From assembly GCA_902489595.1 (NCBI GenBank), contig CABUAS010000005.1:1-47809 (forward strand): a DNA stretch of 47,809 bases, read 5' to 3'. The position numbers were made by a program, and so were the translations under genes. This DNA comes from an uncultured Oscillospiraceae bacterium (lineage in GTDB: Bacteria > Bacillota > Clostridia > Oscillospirales > Acutalibacteraceae). The notes beneath the pieces were generated by a model that did no database searches, had not been told where the DNA came from, and saw only the letters and a list, made by a program, of their open reading frames with translations. Positions 32,510 to 39,531 of this stretch are shown in pieces (position 1 is the first letter of the stretch; the number at the start of each line of letters is the position of its first letter).

Positions 32510-33142
32510 TTAAGCTTTAACTGCGTCTGCGATTACAACTATTCCGCCCTTAGGACCCGGGATAGCGCCTTTGATTGCGATAAGATTGTTTTCTGCGTCA
32601 ACCTTTGCAACTGTAAGGTTCTGAATTGTTACTGTTTCGTGACCGTAATGGCCTGCCATCTTTCTGCCCTTGAACACTCTTGAAGGACTTGAGCAGGCAC
32701 CGAGCGAACCCTGATGACGGGCGTTAGGACCTGTACCGTGAGATTCACGGAGTCTTGAGAAATTCCAGCGCTTGATTGCGCCTGCTGTTCCGTGGCCCTT
32801 CGATGTGCCCTTAACATCAACGATTTCGCCTTCTGCAAAAACGTCTGCCTTAATGATGTCGCCGACATTAAGTGCCGAACAATCTTCAAGGCGGAATTCC
32901 TTGAGTGTTTTCTTAGGAGCAACGTCGTTCTTTGCGAAGTGACCTTTCATCGGCTTGTTAACTCTGTTCAGTTTAACATCGCCAAAGCCAACCTGAAGAG
33001 CCTCGTAGCCGTCGTTCTCCATTGTTTTCTTCTGGGTAACTGTGCATGGTCCAGCTTCAACTACTGTTACCGGAATAACTTTTCCGTCTTCGCTGAAAAT
33101 CTGGGTCATACCGATTTTCTTACCGATAATACCTTTTTTCAT
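32510..33142 (-). CDS. rplC: Large ribosomal subunit protein L3
   Basis: 210 residues. MKKGIIGKKIGMTQIFSEDG at the start; SKGHGTAGAIKRWNFSRLRE and HGTGPNARHQGSLGACSSPS on the extended arm that reaches the peptidyl transferase centre. GGAGGAAAAAT precedes the start. Confidence 0.98.
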   Translation of the reverse strand: MKKGIIGKKIGMTQIFSEDGKVIPVTVVEAGPCTVTQKKTMENDGYEALQVGFGDVKLNRVNKPMKGHFAKNDVAPKKTLKEFRLEDCSALNVGDIIKADVFAEGEIVDVKGTSKGHGTAGAIKRWNFSRLRESHGTGPNARHQGSLGACSSPSRVFKGRKMAGHYGHETVTIQNLTVAKVDAENNLIAIKGAIPGPKGGIVVIADAVKA

Positions 33143-33196
33143 ATTTTTCCTCCTTGGTTATTGGTTGGTTGCCCAACTTGACCTCGACCGGCGTGA

Positions 33197-33511
33197 TTAT
33201 AATTTAATTTCGATTTCAACGCCTGCCGGGAGCTCAAGACTTGTCAGAGCTTCAACTGTTTTGTTTGAAGGTCTGAGAATGTCGATGAGTCTTTTGTGTG
33301 TTCTCTGCTCAAACTGTTCACGGCTGTCTTTGTACTTGTGAACTGCACGAAGGATTGTTACAACTTCTTTTTCGGTAGGAAGCGGAATAGGGCCGCTTAC
33401 CTGAGCACCTGTGTTCTTAGCAGTTTCAACAATCTTTTCAGCTGCCTGATCTACAAGACTGTGATCATAGCCTTTAAGTCTGATACGAATCTTCACTTTG
33501 CTTGCTGCCAT
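33197..33511 (-). CDS. rpsJ: Small ribosomal subunit protein S10
   Basis: 104 residues from ATG at 33511 with CAGGAGGAAAAATCA upstream. The frame is open for 68 further codons into the leader, but those residues do not match S10. KIRIRLKGYDHSLVDQAAEK and FEQRTHKRLIDILRPSNKTV are diagnostic. S10 also serves as NusE in antitermination. First gene of the supercluster, after a leader of about 320 nt. Confidence 0.98.
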   Translation of the reverse strand: MAASKVKIRIRLKGYDHSLVDQAAEKIVETAKNTGAQVSGPIPLPTEKEVVTILRAVHKYKDSREQFEQRTHKRLIDILRPSNKTVEALTSLELPAGVEIEIKL

Positions 33512-33829
33512 TGATTTTTCCTCCTGAAAAATTTGGTGCGAGTCTTTACTGACTGTTTTAATCCACCCACCCGTGTGTTTCAACCCTGTCCTTTTAAAAT
33601 CCGAATGACGCAGTATCATTCGGGCAGGACACCGCAGGGTGCAAAGATGTTCGCAAGTCACCTTTTGGTGTTTTGAAATAGTCAATATGATTTCGCCCGG
33701 TTTAAAATCGGACATACTCCGCCGAAATTCCCGCTTGGGTTAAGCGCCACCTCCGGCATCATCGCATATCTTGTTGTGAGAAATAAGACACACTATATAA
33801 TAATATATAATACGCCCTTTTCAGCACGC
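33512..33829 (-). promoter_or_regulatory. Long structured 5' leader of the S10 operon
   Basis: The RNA from the predicted transcript start (about 33829) to rpsJ contains two clear folded parts. One is a stem TGTCCT/AGGACA (33626-33631 with 33587-33592) enclosing a perfect 8-bp hairpin CCGAATGA-TACTGCG-TCATTCGG (33601-33623). The other is GCCG...CGGC enclosing CGCTT-AACCC-AAGCG (33732-33746). No terminator-like T-run precedes rpsJ. A leader of this size is expected for autogenous control by a ribosomal protein such as L4, but this is inference; I do not recognise it as a known leader class. Confidence 0.6.
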
Positions 33830-33835
33830 TTTGAT

Positions 33836-33864
33836 ATTATATATTATATATAAGCGCTTGTCAA
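33836..33864 (-). promoter_or_regulatory. Consensus promoter of the S10-spc-alpha operon with UP-like tract
   Basis: Minus strand: perfect -35 TTGACA (33859-33864), 17-bp spacer, perfect -10 TATAAT (33836-33841). Upstream (33865-33915) lie A- and T-tracts resembling an UP element. A second TATAAT-like run around 33795-33815 could be another start. From 33916 to 34021 I see only AT-rich DNA. Confidence 0.92.
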
Positions 33865-34021
33865 GGTATTTTTTGCTATTTTTTCAAAAAATTTTTTCGT
33901 TAAAATCAACAAAATTTAAAACAAAATTTCTGTAATATTTCACAATAATATATTTGGTAAAAATAGTAGTGAATTATGGATAATACCACAATATGTAGAT
34001 AATATGTAAATTTTTTATATA

Positions 34022-34110
34022 ACGGGTCGTCGAGGGTGCGGGTGTCCGGTGGACACCTTTGCGCAGCAAAAGCGCCGACCGAGCCGACATGTGAGACCGC
34101 CGACCCCTAC
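34022..34110 (-). repeat. Long hairpin element, copy 3
   Basis: Arms GGGTCG (34024-34029) and CGACCC (34101-34106) enclose the 65-nt core, followed by CTACAA. It shares its arms with the short copy at 36982-37009. The second inner hairpin is TTTGC-GCA-GCAAA where copy 1 has CTGC-GCA-GCAG: a C-to-T change is matched by G-to-A on the other side. Confidence 0.88.
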
Positions 34111-34140
34111 AAAGTTAAAAACCAATCATCAATCAATTCA

Positions 34141-34177
34141 CAAAAAACAGGGAGGGCACAGAGACCCTCCCCTACAA
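34141..34177 (-). terminator. Short hairpin element serving as terminator of the yfhO-like gene
   Basis: Arms GGGAGGG (34150-34156) and CCCTCCC (34165-34171) with a CACAGAGA loop, followed by CTACAA: a member of the repeat family. On the minus strand it starts 4 bases after the yfhO stop and is followed by TGTTTTTTG, so it has the form of an intrinsic terminator. Confidence 0.8.
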
Positions 34178-34181
34178 GTAT

Positions 34182-36845
34182 TTATTTACTTTTCTTCTTT
34201 CTAATAACATATTCGGCACCGCACCATACGGTAAAAGCGAATACACCGAAGACTGAAATTACATTTGAAAGTTTCTGACTCGGGTTGTTGTATTCCATTT
34301 CAATCTGATGCTCGCCTGCCGAAAGTTCAAGGCCGATAAATGTTTCGGATAATTCTTTATACTCGGCTTTTTTGCCGTCAACCTTAACTGTCCAGCCCTC
34401 TGCATACGGAATTGTGAGCATAACAAGGCTGTCACTGTCGGTAGTATAAGTTCCCGAAATCTTATTGCCGTTTATATTAAGATCAGTTTCACTGCCTGCT
34501 GACAGCTTGTCGCAAACATCATTATACACATCCTCGTCAAGCTGAGAAACATAAATAAGATGCCGTTTGCTGTGCTCTTTTTCATTTTTTGAAACATGCT
34601 TCAACTGAATATCAACAGTATCCCCTGCCTTGAACTCGCCGAGATACACGGCATTGAGCAGAAAACGTTGGCAGGTATTCTGAACATACTCGCCGTTGAC
34701 ATACAGTTCGCAGTTTTCGTGACGGTCATCACTGTGAACATTTTTCTTTTCGGATGCTTTTTCGTAATCTGTGCCGTCTGTATAGAAATACATCGGACCA
34801 TCTGTTGCGGCAGTTACCGTATACTTTTCCCAACCGTTTTTAATCTCTTTGAATTCGGGATCAAGATTTTCATAAAGTGCTGTATCTTCGCCGACAAGGC
34901 TGTTTACAAACTTCTGCTGATTTTGAAACGGATTCAGCGTATAATCGGGCTTTTCCTGCGCATCTGACGAAACATTGTATGCCATAGGCAGTGCATTATT
35001 ATTTACATACACAGAATAACCCGACGGCATTTCTGCGTTCATTTCAAAATCGCTCATACCGAAGATTTTTTTCTGTGCAAGTTCATACTTGACGCCGAGG
35101 AGTGTTTCGGGCACAATCATAGGACTGTTCCAGTAAGTATCAGTCGGGAAAATAACTTCATCTTTTGAATTTTCATCGGGAATATATGTTGAGTCGGAAT
35201 AACCCATTGATGCAAGGAATTCGTCAACATTTCTGTCATAAGTTGAACTGTAATGTTCAATACTGTTGTAATTAAAAAGGAGAGGTTCGCAGGTTGCACA
35301 TTCGCTGTTCACTTCGGTAAGATAAGAATAATTTTTTTCAAAGCGGTAAAACGAACTGTCTTTCTCTTTCATTTCTCCGACAATATCTTTCATCTGCTCT
35401 GTATAGGTACTGTAAAGATTGTCGGACATATCGTAATCTTTAAAGGCAAGAACTGCATTGATGCCGAGTTCACCAAAGGCAAAAAGTGCAATCAGCGCAG
35501 TTGAAACCGCCTTTTTAATATGGCTGTTTTTATTACAGTATACGCCGAACAGAAACAGTGCATAAAAAGCAAATATAAACAAATATGCGTTTGCGATAAA
35601 TCTGTTGTTAAACGCATTCTGCAAATCGAGAAGAAGCGTTATGCCTGCAATCAGTGCAAGTGCCTTGAAAACGGCAGGCTTGTCAAGCGTGTCACCGTTA
35701 AGTTTAATTGTTTCCACAGCTCTGCCTGCAAGCATTATCATAACAAAACCGAAAACGAATGCAAAGCGGTAATTATACGAATGGCTCTGAACAAAGGCAG
35801 TCCACATAAGTTCAAATTCCTTGAAGCAAAAGCCGAAAATCATAAATACAAACAGTGCAGCTGAACAGATTTTTGTTTTAATATCCACCCTTTTATCAAA
35901 CAGATAATAAGCGACAAAAAGCAGCACAATTCCGCCGATATAAAGAATAGGAGACTCTTTTGTGTTGATAGTTGAATTAATATCAAATCCCTTAAAAGTA
36001 TAAAGGAAACTGAAATTCATAGATGCATAAATCAGACGGAACGCAGCCTTGCCGCCGACAAGCGACAAAAGTGCAGGAATCAGCACTGCACCGCTTGCCA
36101 TAACGCCTAAAATCATATCTGCAACAAATTTTACGCAATCCGTGAATGCATTTTTAACAACTGACTTAAACTGTTTCCAGTCATATTTTAAAACAAATTC
36201 ATACAGAAAATAAAAGCCTGTCATAAGGCAGACCATAAAGCCTGAATACCAGTTTGAAATAATCGTAACCGCTACAGAAAAAAAGAGAAGTCCTTTTTTA
36301 TTGTTATGCAGCAGTTCATAAGCGCCGAGCGCCGCAAGAGGCAGCATAACGGCACCGTCAAGCCACATAATGTTTCGGCAATAATAAATATTGTATTCCA
36401 TAAGGGCATAGCAGGTTGAAAGAATAAGCACAACAGCTGAATTGATATTATATCTTTTTTTCAGAAAATAACCGGCCGTAACGCCTGCAAACGCCATTTT
36501 AAGTAAGGTTTCGATTGAAAGAAAGAGCCCGATCTGCGATTTATCAAAGAAATACATAAGCAGATTAAGAGGACAGGTTAAGTAATATGCGGCAAGACCC
36601 GACATCTGGCCGCCGAGGGATTTTGATGCAGAATAAGAAAAGCTTGCATTACCGTGCAGAACATCCCACAAATAGCCGAAATAATCCTTATACTGCAACT
36701 TGGAATCCCACATAAACACAGACTTGTCACCGAACGGAACAAGACCTCTGTAAGCAAAGGCAATACACAGAATAACAAACGGTATTGCAAATGCAAGCAC
36801 AAGCAACACCGCAGTATTTAATCTTTTTTTAGAAGAAGATTTCAT
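34182..36845 (-). CDS. YfhO-family polytopic membrane protein, putative glycosyltransferase
   Basis: 887 residues from ATG at 36845, preceded by GGCGGTG. Two upstream in-frame ATGs (36884, 36899) lie in or beyond an inverted repeat next to the promoter and are less likely. A Lys-rich start and first helix (VLLVLAFAIPFVILCIAFAY) precede a loop FGDKSVFMWDSKLQYKDYFG, then about 12 helices to residue 450, an extracytoplasmic beta-rich region (about 460-850) and a last helix near the C-terminus. This is the YfhO/GT-C-like pattern; in Bacillus YfhO is tied to sugar transfer onto teichoic acids with undecaprenyl-linked donors. The acceptor here is unknown. Monocistronic. Confidence 0.85.
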   Translation of the reverse strand: MKSSSKKRLNTAVLLVLAFAIPFVILCIAFAYRGLVPFGDKSVFMWDSKLQYKDYFGYLWDVLHGNASFSYSASKSLGGQMSGLAAYYLTCPLNLLMYFFDKSQIGLFLSIETLLKMAFAGVTAGYFLKKRYNINSAVVLILSTCYALMEYNIYYCRNIMWLDGAVMLPLAALGAYELLHNNKKGLLFFSVAVTIISNWYSGFMVCLMTGFYFLYEFVLKYDWKQFKSVVKNAFTDCVKFVADMILGVMASGAVLIPALLSLVGGKAAFRLIYASMNFSFLYTFKGFDINSTINTKESPILYIGGIVLLFVAYYLFDKRVDIKTKICSAALFVFMIFGFCFKEFELMWTAFVQSHSYNYRFAFVFGFVMIMLAGRAVETIKLNGDTLDKPAVFKALALIAGITLLLDLQNAFNNRFIANAYLFIFAFYALFLFGVYCNKNSHIKKAVSTALIALFAFGELGINAVLAFKDYDMSDNLYSTYTEQMKDIVGEMKEKDSSFYRFEKNYSYLTEVNSECATCEPLLFNYNSIEHYSSTYDRNVDEFLASMGYSDSTYIPDENSKDEVIFPTDTYWNSPMIVPETLLGVKYELAQKKIFGMSDFEMNAEMPSGYSVYVNNNALPMAYNVSSDAQEKPDYTLNPFQNQQKFVNSLVGEDTALYENLDPEFKEIKNGWEKYTVTAATDGPMYFYTDGTDYEKASEKKNVHSDDRHENCELYVNGEYVQNTCQRFLLNAVYLGEFKAGDTVDIQLKHVSKNEKEHSKRHLIYVSQLDEDVYNDVCDKLSAGSETDLNINGNKISGTYTTDSDSLVMLTIPYAEGWTVKVDGKKAEYKELSETFIGLELSAGEHQIEMEYNNPSQKLSNVISVFGVFAFTVWCGAEYVIRKKKSK

Positions 36846-36876
36846 TTTTTCACCGCCGATAGTTTTATTAACATTA

Positions 36877-36924
36877 TTAACCATAGAACTCAAATTCAAA
36901 ACGTGGTTTAAATTCTATGGTTAA
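36877..36924. promoter_or_regulatory. 12-bp inverted repeat at the yfhO-like promoter
   Basis: Perfect arms TTAACCATAGAA (36877-36888) and TTCTATGGTTAA (36913-36924), 24 bases apart. One arm lies just downstream of the -10 and spans the likely transcript start. That placement fits a DNA operator better than an RNA hairpin, because a transcript starting near 36919 would lack part of one arm. Confidence 0.5.
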
Positions 36925-36925
36925 C

Positions 36926-36954
36926 ATTTTAACATATATATTATCGGTTTTCAA
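36926..36954 (-). promoter_or_regulatory. Promoter of the yfhO-like gene
   Basis: Minus strand: -35 TTGAAA (36949-36954), 17-bp spacer, -10 TAAAAT (36926-36931). Confidence 0.7.
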
Positions 36955-36981
36955 GGATATATGCAAAACAATAATGTATAA

Positions 36982-37009
36982 CGGGTCGTCGGGGACGCCG
37001 ACCCCTACG
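36982..37009 (-). repeat. Short hairpin element, GGGTCG arm class
   Basis: AAC-GGGTCG-TCGGGGACGC-CGACCC-CTACGG. It has the same arms and left flank (TATAAC) as the long copy at 34022 but a short loop where that copy has the 65-nt core. Confidence 0.85.
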
Positions 37010-37057
37010 GTGATGTAGTTACCGTAACATTATTTTATTCGGCGTGGTTATGACCGT

Positions 37058-38254
37058 TTATCGGCATTCATCAAGCATTGTCTGGGCAAAAATAGCGTAG
37101 CCTTTGCTCGGACTGTTTACCATAACGTGTGTAACTGCACCGATTAATTTACCGTTCTGGATAATCGGCGTGCCGCTCATACCCTGAACAATGCCGCCTG
37201 TTTTTTTCAGCAAATCGCTGTCTGTTACTCTTATAATAATATTTTTATCTTTATCATTGTAAGAAATTTTTGTTATTTCGGCGGAATAAACGGCAGGAGT
37301 TTCACCCTCAACCGTGCATATCAGTTGGCAAAAACCTTTTTGAATTTCCTGCACCGATGCGACTTCATAAGCAAGCGTTTCCGACAAATCGGCATCACTG
37401 TCGTAACTTCCGTAAACGCCGTAATTTGTATTTTTTGTAAGTGCGCCGATTCGCACATTTGAAAAATCACAGCTGAGTGAGCCTGTTTCACTGCCTGTTG
37501 ATTTTGTAACAGAAGTTACGGTGGTTTCTACCGCCTCGCCGTTTAAAATCGGCATAATCTCGCCCGTGTCAACATCTGTAATCGGGTGACCGAGCGCACC
37601 CACCATATTTGTTTCGGGATAGAAAAATGTTACCGTGCCGATTCCTGCCGTAGAATCACGCACCCACATTCCTGCTTTATAACAACTTTCATTAGGAACA
37701 TAAACAGGCTCAAGTTCAAATGTTTTATATGCACCGTTTCTTTTAATTCTGATAGTATATTTCTGACCGTTATTATCATTTAAAATTTCTTCAACCTCGT
37801 CAGAAGAATACACCCTTGTGCCGTTTATGGAAATAATGACATCACCCACCTGAAGCCCTGCACTTTTTGCAGGATTTACTATGTCACCGTTTACATTAAC
37901 ATCTTTAGTGCCGACTATAATCACACCGTCGGTATAAAGTTTAATGCCGAATGACTTGCCCGAAACGAGCACTTTTTCACGTTCCTCTTTTGACACGGTT
38001 TCGGTTTTAACAGGAATAACGCTTAAAAATTTAAGGTCACTTTCACTGCCGCCGACAGACTCTGCACTCTGATAATCAACGCTTCTGGCGTTATTATCAA
38101 TCGAAACGCTGTAAAAATGATTTAAAGTCTGCGTTTTGTCATCATGAACGATGATTTCATCAGGCAGCACCGCACTGCCGTATATTACAAAAGCGTAGAT
38201 TACCGTTAAAGCGAGTGCTATAACGGTATCCGCCGCACGAATTAATTTTTTCAC
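37058..38254 (-). CDS. spoIVB: SpoIVB-type sporulation serine protease (S55)
   Basis: 398 residues from a GTG at 38254, preceded by GGTGATT; the frame stays open upstream through a hairpin repeat and is not used. One N-terminal membrane helix (about 8-27), a PDZ domain (about 95-185, GLQVGDVIISINGTRV), then the peptidase part with GALGHPITDVDTG (catalytic His) and IVQGMSGTPIIQNGKLIGAV (catalytic Ser). In Bacillus SpoIVB is secreted from the forespore and activates the pro-sigma-K protease, and is also needed in clostridia that lack that step. It signals that this organism belongs to an endospore-forming lineage. I see no clear sigma-F or sigma-G promoter upstream. Confidence 0.92.
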   Translation of the reverse strand: MKKLIRAADTVIALALTVIYAFVIYGSAVLPDEIIVHDDKTQTLNHFYSVSIDNNARSVDYQSAESVGGSESDLKFLSVIPVKTETVSKEEREKVLVSGKSFGIKLYTDGVIIVGTKDVNVNGDIVNPAKSAGLQVGDVIISINGTRVYSSDEVEEILNDNNGQKYTIRIKRNGAYKTFELEPVYVPNESCYKAGMWVRDSTAGIGTVTFFYPETNMVGALGHPITDVDTGEIMPILNGEAVETTVTSVTKSTGSETGSLSCDFSNVRIGALTKNTNYGVYGSYDSDADLSETLAYEVASVQEIQKGFCQLICTVEGETPAVYSAEITKISYNDKDKNIIIRVTDSDLLKKTGGIVQGMSGTPIIQNGKLIGAVTHVMVNSPSKGYAIFAQTMLDECR

Positions 38255-38321
38255 ATAATCACCACTAATAATTATTAACAAAATCAAGATGATTAATAAA
38301 TGAAAAAATTTGAAAAAATAA

Positions 38322-38348
38322 CGAGAGGGCACGGAGCCCTCCCCTACA
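38322..38348 (-). repeat. Short hairpin element, GAGAGGG arm variant
   Basis: ACGAGAGGGCACGGAGCCCTCCCCTACAG on the plus strand in two halves; one arm mismatch and a shortened loop compared with 34150. On the minus strand a T-rich stretch follows. A spurious upstream start of spoIVB would fall inside it. Confidence 0.7.
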
Positions 38349-38369
38349 GAACGTTACTTATTATGTAAT

Positions 38370-38394
38370 GGGCGGATAATATCCGCCCCTACGA
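38370..38394 (-). repeat. Short hairpin element, GGGCGGAT arm class
   Basis: Perfect 8-bp arms GGGCGGAT-AAT-ATCCGCCC followed by CTACGA. Different arms from all other copies but the same right flank. Located 10 bases downstream of the pfkA terminator. Confidence 0.85.
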
Positions 38395-38425
38395 AAATTT
38401 AACGGCGGGGTGAAAATCCCCCGCC
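38395..38425 (-). terminator. Terminator of pfkA
   Basis: On the minus strand ACGGCGGGG...CCCCGCCGT (9-bp stem, 8-base loop) followed by TAAATTTTC. It lies about 17 bases after the pfkA stop. Confidence 0.85.
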
Positions 38426-38441
38426 GTGCGAATAATTTGTG

Positions 38442-39410
38442 TTAAATGGAAACTTCCATTGCGATATTATAGAGGTCTTCATCAATATGCTTTGTCATAT
38501 TGAGCGCCTCAAAAATATCGTAATCAACTACTTTGCCGTTCTGTGATGCAACAACTCTGTTGCCGATACCCTTCATAAGAAGTTCTTTAACTGCATAATG
38601 ACCCATACGTGTTGCAAGAACCCTGTCCTGAACAGTCGGCGAACCGCCGCGCTGAATATGACCGAGAATACAAGCACGTGATTCCACACCTGTTTTAGCC
38701 TGAATTTCTTTGGCGAGTTCGGTAACATCAACGCCTACGCCCTCAGCAACAACAATAAGAAAATGCTTTTTATCAGTGCGCTGTGTTCTCTGCATTCTTT
38801 CAATGACATCTTTCTGAATATCAAACTCAATTTCAGGAATAAGAATAGCGGTTGCACCTACGGCAATACCTGCATTAAGCGCAAGATAGCCTGCACGGCG
38901 GCCCATAACCTCAACAACCGTACATCTGTCGTGTGACTCTGTTGTATCACGAACTCTGTCTACACAGTCCATAATCGTATTAAGACAGGTATCATAACCG
39001 ATTGTAAGGTCACAGCAAGCGATATCATTATCTATAGTGCCGGGAATACCAACGCAGGGAATTCCCCTTTCGGACAAATCTCTTGCACCTCTGAATGAGC
39101 CGTCGCCGCCGATAACAACAACGCCTTCAATGCCGTATTCTTTACAGGTGCGGATAGCTTTTCTCATACCCTCTTCGGTTGCAAATTCAGTTGAACGTGC
39201 ACTGTAAAGTTTTGTACCGCCCCTGTGAATAATATCAGAAACAGAACGAAGATCCATTTCAATAAAATCTCCGTTGATAAGACCGTTATAACCTCTTATA
39301 ACACCATATACCTTAATTCCGTTTTCGCATGCCGTTCTTACAACTGCTCTTACAGCTGCATTCATACCCGGTGCGTCGCCGCCGCTTGTTAATACTGCGA
39401 TTGTTTTCAT
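38442..39410 (-). CDS. pfkA: ATP-dependent 6-phosphofructokinase
   Basis: 322 residues from ATG at 39410; GGAGG is at 39421-39425. The frame stays open upstream but without family match. It phosphorylates fructose-6-phosphate, the committed step of glycolysis. Motifs: TSGGDAPGMNAAVRA at the N-terminus, IGGDGSFRGA (ATP binding; Gly-Asp-Gly indicates ATP rather than pyrophosphate use), PGTIDNDI with the catalytic Asp, and MGRRAGYLAL. Cytosolic homotetramer. It follows dnaE, as in many Clostridia, with its own promoter. Confidence 0.97.
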   Translation of the reverse strand: MKTIAVLTSGGDAPGMNAAVRAVVRTACENGIKVYGVIRGYNGLINGDFIEMDLRSVSDIIHRGGTKLYSARSTEFATEEGMRKAIRTCKEYGIEGVVVIGGDGSFRGARDLSERGIPCVGIPGTIDNDIACCDLTIGYDTCLNTIMDCVDRVRDTTESHDRCTVVEVMGRRAGYLALNAGIAVGATAILIPEIEFDIQKDVIERMQRTQRTDKKHFLIVVAEGVGVDVTELAKEIQAKTGVESRACILGHIQRGGSPTVQDRVLATRMGHYAVKELLMKGIGNRVVASQNGKVVDYDIFEALNMTKHIDEDLYNIAMEVSI

Positions 39411-39482
39411 AATATCAAATCCTCCCATATCATATACGAAGAAATAAATATACATTAATATAATTTTTCTATTCAATGGATA

Positions 39483-39511
39483 ATTTTACTTAAAACGGCA
39501 AAAAAAGTCAA
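39483..39511 (-). promoter_or_regulatory. Promoter of pfkA
   Basis: Minus strand: -35 TTGACT (39506-39511), 17-bp spacer, -10 TAAAAT (39483-39488). A second weaker pair (TTGAAT 39471-39476, TATATT 39447-39452, 18-bp spacer) lies closer to the gene. No terminator separates it from dnaE, so read-through from dnaE is also likely. Confidence 0.7.
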
Positions 39512-39531
39512 GTCATATAATATACAAATAT

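Noticed and set aside
33512..33715. Extended S10 open frame of 68 codons upstream
   Set aside because: It lies in the structured leader and lacks any S10 similarity; AGGAGG is placed for the ATG at 33511.
34036..34278. Small plus-strand open frame with the same repeat-derived peptide
   Set aside because: It overlaps long repeat copy 3 and the end of the yfhO-like gene; no ribosome site or family match.
38255..38332. Extended start of SpoIVB at 38332
   Set aside because: The GTG lies inside a hairpin repeat and lacks a ribosome site. The GTG at 38254 gives a normal membrane-anchored N-terminus.
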